Of a stretch of DNA of 64,000 bases, positions 11,350-22,700 are shown one piece after another. The position numbers and the translations under genes are program-made. The notes under the pieces were generated by a model. It saw only the letters and a list, made by a program, of their open reading frames with translations, was not told the DNA's origin and searched no databases. This DNA is from Silurus meridionalis. Lineage: Eukaryota > Chordata > Actinopteri > Siluriformes > Siluridae. The stretch's first letter is position 1. Each line of letters starts with the position of its first letter. The stretch spans positions 29,045,132 to 29,109,131 of the forward strand of contig NC_060885.1 of the NCBI RefSeq assembly GCF_014805685.1. Reading direction: 5' to 3'.

Positions 11350-11700
11350 TTGGTCCTGCTTGTGTGACCTTCAGATGTCTCATCCAGACTTCTTTTTGAG
11401 CTGCACATGCCAATGCCATGTACTCCGCTTCAGCAGTGGAGAGAGCTACACATGCCTGTTTCTTGCTTCTCCAACTCACAGCTGCTCCACTGATTAGAAA
11501 TATGTATCCTGATATAGACTTGTGACCGTCTTGGTCTCCAGCCTAATCTGCATCTGAAAACCCAATACAGTCTTTTGGCTTGTCTTTGCTGTATAGTAGG
11601 CCTAAATTCAAGGTGCCATGTAGGTATCTCATGATACGTTTTACAGCAGTCCAGTGTTGCTTTGTCAGTTTCACAAAAATCTTGCAACATTGTTCACTGC
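11350..11700 (-). pseudogene. Copia RNase H region
   Basis: On the - strand the segment about 11530-11370 reads SISGYIFLISGAAVSW then VALSTAEAEYMAL, the signature end of Copia RNase H, still open there. Upstream (11530-11700) the match continues only after frameshifts. Part of the element at 10840-14707. Confidence 0.85.
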
Positions 11701-12369
11701 GTAAGCAGTGTCTGGTCTTGTTCTTGTTGACAAGTAAAGTAGACTACCAAACAGCAGACTGAAATTGTTTTGGAGCCACTGCTTCACTTTTATAAGGGTG
11801 TTTGACAAGTTTTGTGCTGATGTCTACTGGCATGCTAGAAACCCCCATTCTACTTGGCTCACTGTTTGTTCTAAATAGCCTCCTGGCACTGGGCTTCACT
11901 GGAACTTTCCTCTAAGATTACTTTGGTATTCTGATTTAGCAGAAGGTGACAAGCTTTCCTTTTAACCTGATGGATAATCCAATGTACTAGGGAAGCACTG
12001 CCATTCACCAAGGCCAGGCCTTCATGAATGCCAGTCCTGTAGGAATTCTCCTCACCGCATTGGTGGCATTGTGCTACAGAGTGGCTATTGCTAATGAAAG
12101 ACTATTCACAGAGAAAATCTATCAGCAAAGGAGACTAGGCTGCAAACACAAATAATCCTTGAGTGTGTTTGCCTGAGGATCACAGCAGAGCCCCAGATTT
12201 GCCACATCCTGAATGGGCCTGATTTTTGATTGGCAGTGAATATGCAGATGGACTTAATTTCCAAATGTTACTATTTTACTTATCTTTAGGTTTTAAGCAT
12301 CATTTAAAGGCCATCCTTTGGCACTCAGAAGAGTAATTTTTCAGATATTTTAGAGGGCAAACAACAACC

Positions 12370-12950
12370 CTACAAATGTGAGAATTTTATATTATCATTT
12401 GTTCTCTGTTTAATTTTTACTTGTTGTGGATGATCATTTTTCCTGTTGACATGTTGAGAATCCGCTATAGAAATAAACTTATAGGATTTGAGTTTTCCAT
12501 TCCAAATTCCAAACACATTTTTAGCATATGCTGTCTGACCCATCCAGATTTCTCCTGCTTTTGGTTTTTGAACAATTTTTACTCCAAGAAAATGGGTAAG
12601 TGTTTCTATGTCTTTTATCTCAAAGTATTTTGCAAGCATTTCCACTTCCATGATTCGTTTATCACTGAATCCAGCCAAGAGAATGTATTCAAGTACACAG
12701 CACTAATAAAGTGTACATGCATAGGTCACCTGTGGTCAGCACAAATCACATTTTCTTGAGCTGTTTATCTAGAACAATGTCCCAAACCCTAGGTGATTGT
12801 TTTAGTCCATAGATACTGCGATTTAGTTTGAAAACTAGATGTTCCTTTCTTTGAAAACAAAACCTTCAGGTTGTTGCATGTATACTGTACATCTTTTAGT
12901 TCTCCAGTTAGAAAGGCTGTTTTGATGTCCATATTGTATTTTGATGTCCA
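12370..12950 (-). pseudogene. Copia reverse transcriptase region
   Basis: The - strand frame 12370-12678 includes FEIKDIETLTHFLGVKIV and GEIWMGQTAYAKNV, the part of Copia RT just after the YVDD box. The stretch 12700-12950 carries the preceding RT segment in broken frames. The catalytic block cannot be read cleanly. Confidence 0.8.
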
Positions 12951-13179
12951 TGTTCTACAGCAATTATTGTCCTAATTGACCAAATATAACCACTGGGCTA
13001 AATGTCTAATCGTAGTCTGCCCCAAACTTTTGAGCGAACCCTTGTGCGAATAAACAGGCTTTGTGCCTTTCAAATGTTCCGTCAGCATCAACGGATGATC
13101 TGCTGTGGCGACCCCTAATGGGAGAAACCGAAAGAAGAAGATGATGTGAACTTTCTGCGATGATGTTTTCCACAAGCAC

Positions 13180-13640
13180 ATGAATCACAGAAGTATATGT
13201 CTTTTGTGATTCATAGTCATATGGAAAACATCATCACAGTAAGTATTTTGTGCAGCTAGGTGCCAGATTGATACCATCTGTGCCAGATCTGTTCTTTAGA
13301 ATCTTTATGCACATTTGCATTTTCTATTACATGCACCTGTTCACTTTTTCTACAGTTCACATAATAGAGACTGCCTTCTTTTGTTGCAGTAGCAATCAGC
13401 TTTTGTGATCTGTGATGTAACATCTGTCATGTGTGAACTTGGACTTTTTTCCAGACTGTGTTGCTTTCGTCACACTCAGTAAATTGTATGAGAGTTTTGG
13501 AACATACAACACGTTATTCAGCTTAAAATACTTTATCTTATCATCAGTGTAATTTTTTGCCAAACAATTCTTCATCCTGTTGCTTCAACAGTATAACCAT
13601 CTCCTGTCTTGTGGAGGCTATCAAACTCAGCAAATTGTTT
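13180..13640 (-). pseudogene. Copia gag-pol N-terminal relic
   Basis: The - strand contains LYVPKLSYNLLSVTKA, a conserved stretch after the Copia protease, then a piece resembling the pre-integrase segment (about 13280-13400). A small RTE-type fragment (about 13075-13140, ending in 'gaaagaagaagatg') seems to interrupt it on the low-coordinate side. Confidence 0.65.
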
Positions 13641-13777
13641 CTTGTCATTGCACATAGGACAGGTTTCTCCAGAATATACAATAAAGCTCTACATTACTTC
13701 GTCAGAACGAAAGCCTCAAAAAACAAACAGGTAACAACGACTGACAATATCAAAAGAAGAAATCAACATGTAATGTA

Positions 13778-14252
13778 CAGTGGTACCTCGACATACGAGT
13801 GCCCTAACATACGAGTTTTTTGAGATTTTTTGCTTTGATACGCGAGCAAAAACTTGAGATACGAGCTCGAGACGCCGCTGCTAGATGGCGAATCCAAGCC
13901 AGAAAGCGAAGATTGTGACGAAAATTTAAGATAGTGTTGCATTAGAGGGAAAATGAGAGCTGTTTCTTTAAGGCTACTATCTCTGGGTATTGAAGTCCAG
14001 AGTAAAATGCATTATGGGTAGTGTAGTGCGGGAAAGAAGTGTGCGGGCTGGATGTTTTTCCTGTGTGCGATTTATATGATTTGTGTTCTTCAGTGCGGTC
14101 GGTTAATCCAAGTTTATCCACCTGGGAGTTATATTATACTGTAACCCTGCGAATCTATCTTCATAAAAACAAGTAAAGTGGTATGCATCGGCTAATGTTG
14201 TCCATCTCATCATTCCACGAGCATGAACTAATGAGTCCCCCCCCCCCCATAA

Positions 14253-14300
<48 letters not shown>

Positions 14301-14594
14301 AGTGTTTTCGTTAGCTGAAGTCGTCTCATCTCTAATGAAAATACACTGAATGAAACCTTATTATATCTTTACATTCTCTTTTATTATGTTTTTATACAAT
14401 ATTTGTCATTTACAAATACATTTTTCTTATTCAAAAACACGTAACAAAAACAACTGGGGTCGCATTTTGGGGGCTGGAATGGATTAATGGCATTTCAATT
14501 AATTTCAATGGGAAAATTTGCTTTGAAATACGAGCAATTTGACATACGAGCAAGGTTACGGAACGAATTAAACTCGTATGTCGAGGTACCACTG
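13778..14594. mobile_element. Non-autonomous Tigger-like transposon nested in the Copia LTR
   Basis: Near-perfect inverted ends: 'cagtggtacctcgacatacg' at the left and its reverse complement at the right, with TA on each side (13776-13777, 14595-14596). The left subterminal region repeats 'atacgag' motifs, as does the right. No transposase was found. The interior holds a C run and a CA microsatellite. Confidence 0.9.
14254..14299. repeat. (CA)n microsatellite
   Basis: About 23 CA units, preceded by a run of C (14237-14248). Confidence 0.95.
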
Positions 14595-14759
14595 TATATT
14601 TAAACAGCACCTCCTAGTGGTTTAAACACGTTATCCACATGAGACGCTGTTTGATGACAAGCAAAACTACCAGTAGAACATTTCTTTGAGTGCTATCCAA
14701 CATTAGGAACTTAGCAGAACATTGGTGCCTAATGTAAAAGTGTAAAATAAAATAAAATT

Positions 14760-15130
14760 GAATAAAACTGTAAAATTGTGACCCAGGGTGTCTGGGTGTG
14801 CAAATCAGTAGGTTTTTTTGTTTTTTGCACCTTGGTGACAGCCAGTTCAGGTCAGACAAAATCATAAAAAAAAAAAAAACAAGACCAGACACCATGCAGA
14901 GCAGAGCGACAGAAACCATTGATAATCAGTCCATTATAACAAATTCCTTTTTTGGGTTTATTTCAGTTTTGTGCTAAATGAATACATGTCCTATAGTTCT
15001 GCATCTATGTGTTTGGGGGATACCTGATACCAGCACAGTAAAATAAAATTAAATTTAAGCAGTACCTTTGACCCATTTACTTAAAATGCAACATTGATGC
15101 AGTATAAATGTTTTATAACAAAGTCTGCTT
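14760..15130 (+). repeat. Second conserved block of fucosyltransferase unit B
   Basis: Matches 2405-2700 and 27270-27530. Unlike unit A, it runs directly into the coding exon. Positions 15060-15125 also match 7430-7500 ('taaatgttttataacaaagt'). Confidence 0.75.
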
Positions 15131-15156
15131 CTTTTTTCCCCCAGGGATTTGGGAAG

Positions 15157-15602
15157 ATTGTTTCCACACACAAACTACACCAGTTTTGCCTGTTTGCCAC
15201 TTGTTGGCTTGGAGGACTATTCTCTTGCCTGTTGTTTTTTCAGTATACCATGCCAAATTGTACACCTCAAACAATTCCTCCTTATCAGCCCAATGTTTAC
15301 AAGAGTCCATTTCGGATTTGTCCAACCTTTCACCATCCTCTCGGCCTCTATTTAAAAAGTGGATCTGGTTCCACATAGAATTGCCAAAGATTCCAGGCTT
15401 GGAGAACCTTTTTATTCTCACCATGACCGACAGATGGGATGCGGACTTTTCTGTGAGATATCGACTGACGGTCAGCAAAAAGCCAAAAGAGAACATTGTG
15501 ATTCCAATGAAGGACAAGCTTCTCTGCTGGTTTGTGTCAAATGTTGACCCCAAAACTGGAGTAGGGACCAGGATGAGTTACTACAATGAGTTAAAAAAGT
15601 AC
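15157..15602 (+). pseudogene. Alpha-1,3-fucosyltransferase pseudogene, copy B
   Basis: The same exon as copies A and C with three kinds of damage. The start codon position (15157-15159) is ATT instead of ATG. A deletion of roughly 240 bases joins the stem ('tacaagagtcc') to the 'atttgtccaacc' part of the catalytic domain and changes frame. A further 12-base in-frame loss follows near 15380. The sequence ends at the lysine-tyrosine codons about half-way through the catalytic domain (15602), where unrelated repeat DNA begins, so the FENS motif is absent. The splice acceptor upstream is kept. Confidence 0.92.
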
Positions 15603-15960
15603 TCTCCTGAACAAAATCTTAAGACCAGGGGAAACATTCCAAGTGCAGAACTTGTGGGCAGAGTGCACAAGTTAGGAATTAGGAACTTAGGAAATTGCTA
15701 AATGTACAGACACCTAATTTTGTAATTCCTCTTAGTCACAAAAGCCCATTCTGTATGTGGGATTATTATAATTTTTTTTTAATGTTTGCACTTTTACAGG
15801 ATGCAATTATATTGCACTAGTACAAAACATGCTTATGAATTGAACTGATTGTTTGGTGTTGTAACGATTCAATAGTGTTTGTTTCTGTTGTTTACCAGAT
15901 AAATAAATTTTTTCCTCATCATATTTTTTTCTTCTTTAATTTTCAAGACACCCAGGTGAA
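15603..15960. repeat. Repeat-like sequence replacing the end of copy B
   Basis: Begins abruptly at the truncation point ('tctcctgaacaaaatcttaa') and ends in an A/T-rich stretch near 15950. It looks like a dispersed fish repeat tail. The family is not certain. Confidence 0.4.
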
Positions 15961-16404
15961 AAAATCCAGGTGAACACGACAATCTGCTTTCGTTAGTAGC
16001 AAATTCTGTTGATCTGGAATCCAAGTCTTGCCCTTTATTCTGGCACACATGCTTTGCATTACAGTTTGGCTTCCTCTAGAGGCAAGAATTTACAACTAGC
16101 ATGCAGTTTTTGCGTTTCGTATTGGCACGTCTTGTCCGTGCAACACCTCGGGAGTGTTTGTAATAATGTACATTGAATGCTGCTCCTGTATATTTCATTT
16201 TTTTTCACTCTTGTGGCAGCAGCTACAGCTTCCTGGGTGGCTGCTGTTTCCTAAATCCGCCACTGCCGAGCGGCAAACAACACAAGTTTAAAATAGAGTG
16301 CATGCTCGACCCTGATTGGTGGCTTGCTGTGTGATTGACCAGTTGTTTTTATCCACTCAGAATGTAAAGGAACGACTGTTTTCACAAAATTTGGTTGAGT
16401 AAAA
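15961..16404. other. No gene seen
   Basis: No frame, RNA gene or clear repeat recognised. Confidence 0.4.
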
Positions 16405-16737
16405 AGTAATTCCCCACTTTACTGCTGTTTGAATCTCGCACCCCCGTTTTATCGCGGAATTGCATTTGCCACATAACTCATTTTTTTGCCTGATTTTCCC
16501 GGCCTCTCATGGATAGCACGATAGATCAAAAAACATAGGAGTTTTATGTTGAAATTATGAAATTTGTTAATAAAAATATAATTATTAATTATAAAATGAA
16601 GTAAAATGTTAATGCAGTACAGTATACATAAAATAGCATTTTTGGGGTGGCGCCGTTTATCGTGGTTTTTCGTTTATGGAATAGCGTATATTGAATGTAA
16701 CCATTGCTATAAACGGGGGTTTACTGTATTTGACTTG
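16405..16737. mobile_element. Short Tigger-like MITE
   Basis: The left end 'agtaattccccactttact' and the right end 'aaacgggggtttactgta' are roughly inverted. Inner sequence such as 'gttttatcgcgg' and 'cgtttatcgtgg' and 'atggatagcacgatagatca' is shared with the element at 34744-35070. Confidence 0.6.
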
Positions 16738-16894
16738 AAATGTAGTGAAGTTAATGTAAAAGTCTCCCCAAACCGAAAATATTAGAGTTAAGTAAAGATA
16801 CACGGAAAAACTACTCAAGTACAGTAACCCACTGTAAAATGGTATATATGAATATGCACTAAATATATTTAGTACACACACATACATTTACACA

Positions 16895-17350
16895 CATATA
16901 TAATCCGCTGTGGCAACCCCTAATGGGAGCAGCTGAAAAAACTGAAAGATTATCTTCTTCTTCTTTCAGTTCTTTCGGCTGCTCCCATTAGGGGTCGCCA
17001 TAGCGACAGGAAAGAGGAGAAGAGGAAGGCCAAGGAGGAGGTTTATGGTTGTGTTGAGGGAAGACATGCAGGTAGTTGGTTTAATAGGAGGCAGATGTAG
17101 AGGACAGGGGGGTATGGAGACGGATGATCCGCTGTGACGACCCCCTCCTAAACCTCCTCCTTTGCCTTCCTCTTTTCAGCATTTTCTACCGATGACCCTT
17201 ATGTCCCTCCTCTGCACATATCCAAACCATCTCAATCAAACCTCTTTCATTTTGTCCCCAAAACGTCCTACATGTGCTGTCCCTCTAATAAACTTGTTTC
17301 TAATCTTTTACATCATCGACACTCCAATTAAAATCTCAGAATTTCGTCTC
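16895..17350. mobile_element. Head-to-head pair of RTE-like LINE 3' ends
   Basis: 'aatccgctgtggcaacccct' with 'aatgggagcagctga' at 16902-16936 is followed by its inverted form ('ggctgctcccattaggggtc') at 16977-16998. From 17000 a + strand copy of the LINE C-terminal coding end follows, like 55785-55925. From 17150 to 17340 the - strand encodes the preceding RT segment. All are short decayed 3' pieces. Confidence 0.65.
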
Positions 17351-19439
17351 AGTAACAGTGCCAGGATATAGCAAACGTAAAATTAAACTAAACTGAAAGG
17401 AGAAATAAAAGGAGAAATATTTTCTTATAAAATAAATAGCCCAGAGAAGAAACATAATACTCACAATCTGTCTTCCCTTTTACTGCAGGACCTGGACAAA
17501 AGAAAAAAAAAAGCCAAAAATGGCTCTGAAAGTTAGAAATTAAATTTCAGGGCATGCTGTTACTTAAAAATAGGTAAAAAAAAGAAAATAAAATAGGATG
17601 ATAGATTGGTTATCCTAATATAACTGATCATTCATTGAGGATTTCCTTTAACTGCACATTTTGAAGTTTTAGAACTTGTCTTGAAACAATTAAAAAATCT
17701 TTCATTTCTACCTAATGACAAAGCAAAATTAAAAAGTCAGGTGAGGTCTTGTGTTGACTTAGGTGCTTTAAAAGCCATTCCCTCAGTGGCGAAACCTTTT
17801 CTTTCATGAATGTAATACAAACAAAATCCTGGTTGTTGTCTACAGTACAAATGTGAACTCATCTAACCTGAAACACCTAATACCTACAGTGACTGTGACA
17901 GTGCTAACAGACCACAAATACTAAATACATTCATGTTGCTTTCCATTTAAATAATTGTCACCTGTGTATTTTTTCTTTAGAGATATTGTAATGAAAAAAG
18001 GAAATAAAAAAAGGAAACTTACTTTGCTTCTGCTTATGTTTAAACAATTGTAATGCCCTTGTGTTAATGCAAAACAATTTAGATAGCAATCTCTCTGTTA
18101 AAATCACTCTGATCTTAATAATACCTAATAGTCTGGGTTTTGCTTTTTCCATCTCCCCCACTCCCTCTCTCTCTCTCTCTTTAAAGCTGCACACGCTTTT
18201 TCTTTTCCTACATTTAAATAGAGTTCATTTAATTAGAGACCACTTGCTGCACTGAGGATGACTTCACATGAACATCCTTAAGATCCAGGAGGATACTGTG
18301 GAGAACCACAAAGATGAAGATGTAGGGTTATAGTAGATATTGAACAGTTGATAATCTCAACAGTGATGGGACTATAATTAATAAACACATGACAGGACTG
18401 ACAATCTTATAAAGAAGCAAAAGCAAACAGCAAATGAAAGGATTGATTTGGGTTGTTTAGACATTCATTTGATCACCTTATGGATTCACAGCGACATTCC
18501 CTGAAGTTGATTCGGCGTAATGTACCATCAACAGTGAAAGCTTTATTTTGCCTTTTGGGGACATAGTTAAAGATGGGCCAGGTATAATCCATCTTCGAAA
18601 AAGAAGAAATCCAGCAATTAAACAACACGGATGTCTGATGATTAAATCTATAGGATTGATTTTCATGTTACATGGAGTGCAGGTGTACAACATAATTAGC
18701 TGATGTCATTCGCTATAATACAAATCCGTAAAATGGTGTACCCATTTAATTATCCGATCAAACTGGTTACATTCAAGCTTTTTATTCATTTATTCATTAT
18801 TTCATTTAAGGTTACAATACAATCTATTAATTTAGTGAATGGGCAAAATAAAAAGGAATTTAATATCTGTCATGAGGCAAAAATGCCATTTTCTGTCTCA
18901 TGAAACATCAGGTCACAAGATAAGATGCAATAATATATGCTCTACCGTGGAGATCTCCAGAGGTTAATTCTCGCACTCAGAAATTTTTTTTAATGATACA
19001 GAAGCTCTGCTCTGTATAACCATGTCCGCTTCTGCCTCAATTTGCTTAAGGCAGTTAAATGGAGGAACCAAGTCTTTAACGATGCAACCCCCAAAAAAGG
19101 AAACAAATTCAACTGGAGACAGGCCAGAGGTGATAAGAAACATCCGTGTTTGTTGAAGGATAATGTCATTATGCTGAATAGAAAGAAAGAACTACTTTGC
19201 ACTACTTAACATCTCATTGTGCAGAAAAGAGAGCCTGAATGCAGCAATGTGTACAAGAGTGTAAATCTACAAAGGAATTAAGTGAACACCTGTGGGTGTA
19301 TAATTACACATTTTACCTGTCTTTCTTACTAAACTTACTTTCATCTGATAAATAAATGATTCCGAACAACTTGAATTTAGAGTGAAAATGCATATCTGTC
19401 TATTTGTATCCTTTTTTGACATCTAGGCTTTAAAACCAT
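17351..19439. other. No gene seen
   Basis: AT-rich DNA with a few short open frames lacking known motifs. A short CT run is at about 18166-18181. Nothing else recognised. Confidence 0.5.
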
Positions 19440-19775
19440 CTGAGTCTACAGTCAAGTTTATTTCTATAGCGCTTTTCACAACAGACATTGTCTCAAAGCA
19501 GCTTTACAGAAATTAATAGTTAAGGTGAATAGTGTGCATATATCCGGGATGCGCAGCCATGGTGACTGTGGCAAGGAAAAACTCCCTTAGATGTTAGGAA
19601 GAAACCTTTAGAGGAACTAGACTCAGAAGGGGAACCCATCCTCATTTGTGACATCAAGAGTGTGATTATAATCTTTAAACAATGCAGAACACTAGAGAGA
19701 ACTAACATGAACCCTGGACTGTAAGATTATGAGCAATTATCTTTCTACAGTCATTGTGGTTATAAAACTAGGAGC
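19440..19775. repeat. Dispersed fish repeat ('caagtttatttctatagcgc')
   Basis: Contains 'cattgtctcaaagcagcttt', 'ggaaaaactcccttagatg' and 'actcagaaggggaacccatc', sequences I recognise as a very common teleost interspersed repeat. A short related piece occurs near 32065-32100. Confidence 0.6.
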
Positions 19776-22700
19776 TACTGGGCAACTCATAAAATAGCTC
19801 AACATTTGCGATCATCACAGATCCAACACCAGCTTCTCCATGCCAGAGCCTTTAAACACTCAAAGAGGTCCAATGTCAAAACTTCACATGAAGTGAGATC
19901 CAATTGGCACTGGTATGTCTCTAAATGGTATGGGATGTTTGCGGGGTCGGCATCAATCTTTATAAGGTGGGACGTGACTGGGGCTGGAGCCACCTCAGGA
20001 TGCCTCGGGATGGGTAGAGAAAGAGAAGCAGTGGAGAGGAATTAGCGTAGCTGCTTTTCATGATATTAACAGCACAAGCTGATAATGTGCATGTGATAAG
20101 ACATCACATCCCCTACACCCAGGTCACGTGTCTACACCCAGACACAGTCCTTGTCCATTCGAACAACGTGTGTGGGTGAGCCCTGGCATGAGTACTGGAA
20201 AGGAAAACACTGGGGTGAAAATTAAAGTGATTAAAGAAAGCTCTGCTTGGTAAACATTTGCCCGTGTCTCTTTCTTCATGTATGGAGCCAGTGAGATTTG
20301 TTGACAGTGAAATCACCATTGGTTAAGGCCTCCCTTAACATGTCCCAGTGAGTGTATTTAAAACAGACCTGAAGAGAAGAGATGGCTCATTCTGGCCAAA
20401 TGAGCGGTCTGTATGCTGGAATTAGCATAACAGAGATGTGGTCTGAGTATCTGATGTCGGGGCAGGGCTTTGCCTGGTAGGTGCCAAGGATGTTTGTGTA
20501 AACAACATCTGTTGTGTTTTCCTCTTTGGTTGCAAAGTCCACATGCTAATGAAATTCAGGGAGAATTTGCTTGCTTGAAATCTCTGGTGACAACAAACAG
20601 TATGTCTGGGTGTATGTTCTGCAGTTCATTCATGGTCCAATAATGTACACAGAGCACCTCCTTGGCATTGGCGCAAGGTGTAATATACACTCAGAGTACT
20701 CTAATAGTGGAAAATTTCAGGGGGAAATAAAATGCTTTACATCTGACTCATGTTTTTTGGAAACACCTAATCTTTAATAATCTTTGAGACACATGAATGT
20801 TCCTTTTGTGTTTATGCAACATATTTTCCTTGTACTTTTACAACAAAAAATACAGTATAAATACACAAATGTCTGTTCAAATGCATGAGAAACACATTTC
20901 ATTTCCACTCCCTTACCATGACTAACAGCTTTACACACCCTTGGCATCCAAACATTGAGCTAAAAAAACTTGGAAATACTTTTGACAGGTGTGGAATATT
21001 AATATATACTTTATATAACTGTCAGATGACAAGTGGGCTTAAAAAATACCGACCTTTATTCTAAAACAAATATTAACCAACACATATGGCGTGAGACCTA
21101 TTCAAATATTAAACATTGTGTAAGGCAGGGAGTAAACCTAAAAGCTCAATAGAAAGCTGCATTACAAATTTAACCTCAGGTGCTCTTGAAAAAGATTTCA
21201 GATTCTCAAACTTGATGCGAAAGAGAGTGCTACATTACAAACTCAATCATTTATAAGAGAGTTCTTACTGATACTGGTTCTTATTAATAGCCGATTTCTG
21301 AACTATGAAGGGTTATAACATATGATGCCATGATATTTTTTAGACTTTTTGTACATTTGTAACATTTTTAGCATTTTATGACAAATATAAAGGTTTGACA
21401 AAATTCAGACCATTAAAATATCTTGACTTGAAAGAATAGATTCAGGTTAAGTTACTCAAGACATATGTTTAGACTTTGAATGTTTGACATATTGGAGGAA
21501 GGTGAGGCTTTATGGCATGGCAGTTAATATCTAACATAACAAAAAGCCCTTAAGCAGCTGTCAGTCTCTCATTTGATTTCATTTTGATATTAAACTGTCT
21601 ACTGTAGATAGTTTCTAATTGTAAGCAGAGATTAGTACAGTACTAACAAACAATTACCCATTTATCAAGTATAAAAATGTAGGCTTTAATTGCCTAGTAC
21701 AACTATTAGCTATCACGTAATCATTTTTACTTTTACAGGTTAATTTGCATAAAATAAGAACTTGAAATTCTTGATCTTTGTTGTATAGTGTTTTTTCAAC
21801 AAATAGATAACAATGACTCATTATTGCTTTAGTGGACCTATCTTGGATTTTTGAGCATGTTCATGCGGAAGTTTGGTGATGTATTTGTAAGTTTTAAAAC
21901 AATGTTTTGATTTGTTTAACTATCTATAGTTAATATATCATTCATGCAGAGCAACTGGGTGTCTTTACTAAGGGCTAATTACTACATGACCCTGGGTTAA
22001 CTGAAGAAACAAATTTGACTGGTACTTATATTAGGTGTCTACTAAACATGACCTGTTGTCTGAAATAGAATTCAGAAGGGCTCAATACATATAAAATGGC
22101 AATGTTGTGCTTGCTGTTCTACCCTTGTTTGTTAATTTTATTTGTAAATGAATGCTCTGCTTATATTTTGAAAAATTAGTAAGGCTTGGTGTACATTACA
22201 TATACTGTACTTATTATATGCGGATGCTGGTAAATTCATTTTTTAATGAAAACAAGGCCAGCAGGATAGTTGAGTGTGTAAATAATAGCACCAGATGAAA
22301 AGGATGATAACATTTGCATGCAGGATGAACCTGAAATTTCAGAATAGTACCACAACATGCTAAGATTTGAATATGTATCAGCCATGATGAAATCGAGTAC
22401 TCACAAACAACAAATACACATTGACTTTGCTAATATTTTCTTGATTATGTGCCATTCTTTAAATAAAATGAAAAAAAAAAAACATTTGCATGGCAGCCAT
22501 GCACAAAGTGGGTTCAAAGCTAAGAATTTGACTGCCGTTTGGTAAAGTTCAGTATCTTCCTGACTATGCAGATCATGACTGAAATTGAAATTGAACTCAC
22601 AGCTGACACCATTCGAAGGCTATGCTTAAAATTGTGAACAAAAACAGGGGGACTTGAAAGAGGATCCATCCGGAATGCAAAATGTGTTAGTCCCCAATAC

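Larger units (their letters stand above)
13676..14702 (-). repeat. Right LTR of the Copia element, split by a transposon
   Basis: LTR sequence occupies roughly 13676-13777 and 14595-14702. The two halves join in register with the uninterrupted left LTR at 'caacatgtaatgta/tattt'. The outer end (14702) is firm; the inner end is approximate. Confidence 0.75.
10840..14707 (-). mobile_element. Ty1/Copia retrotransposon with intact target duplication, carrying a nested DNA transposon
   Basis: Bounded by TTAGG at 10840-10844 and 14703-14707, a perfect five-base target duplication. LTRs end ...TCCAACA on both sides. The element runs on the - strand, with gag/protease-side sequence near 13.2-13.6 kb, RT near 12.4-12.9 kb and RNase H near 11.4-11.7 kb, the usual Copia order. 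The interior is only about 2.6 kb and is shortened and frameshifted. A Tigger-like element sits inside the right LTR. It was inserted into fucosyltransferase unit B between its two conserved blocks. Confidence 0.85.

Noticed and set aside
14103..14297. - strand open frame with a Cys-Val repeat
   Set aside because: It is the CA microsatellite inside a non-autonomous transposon.
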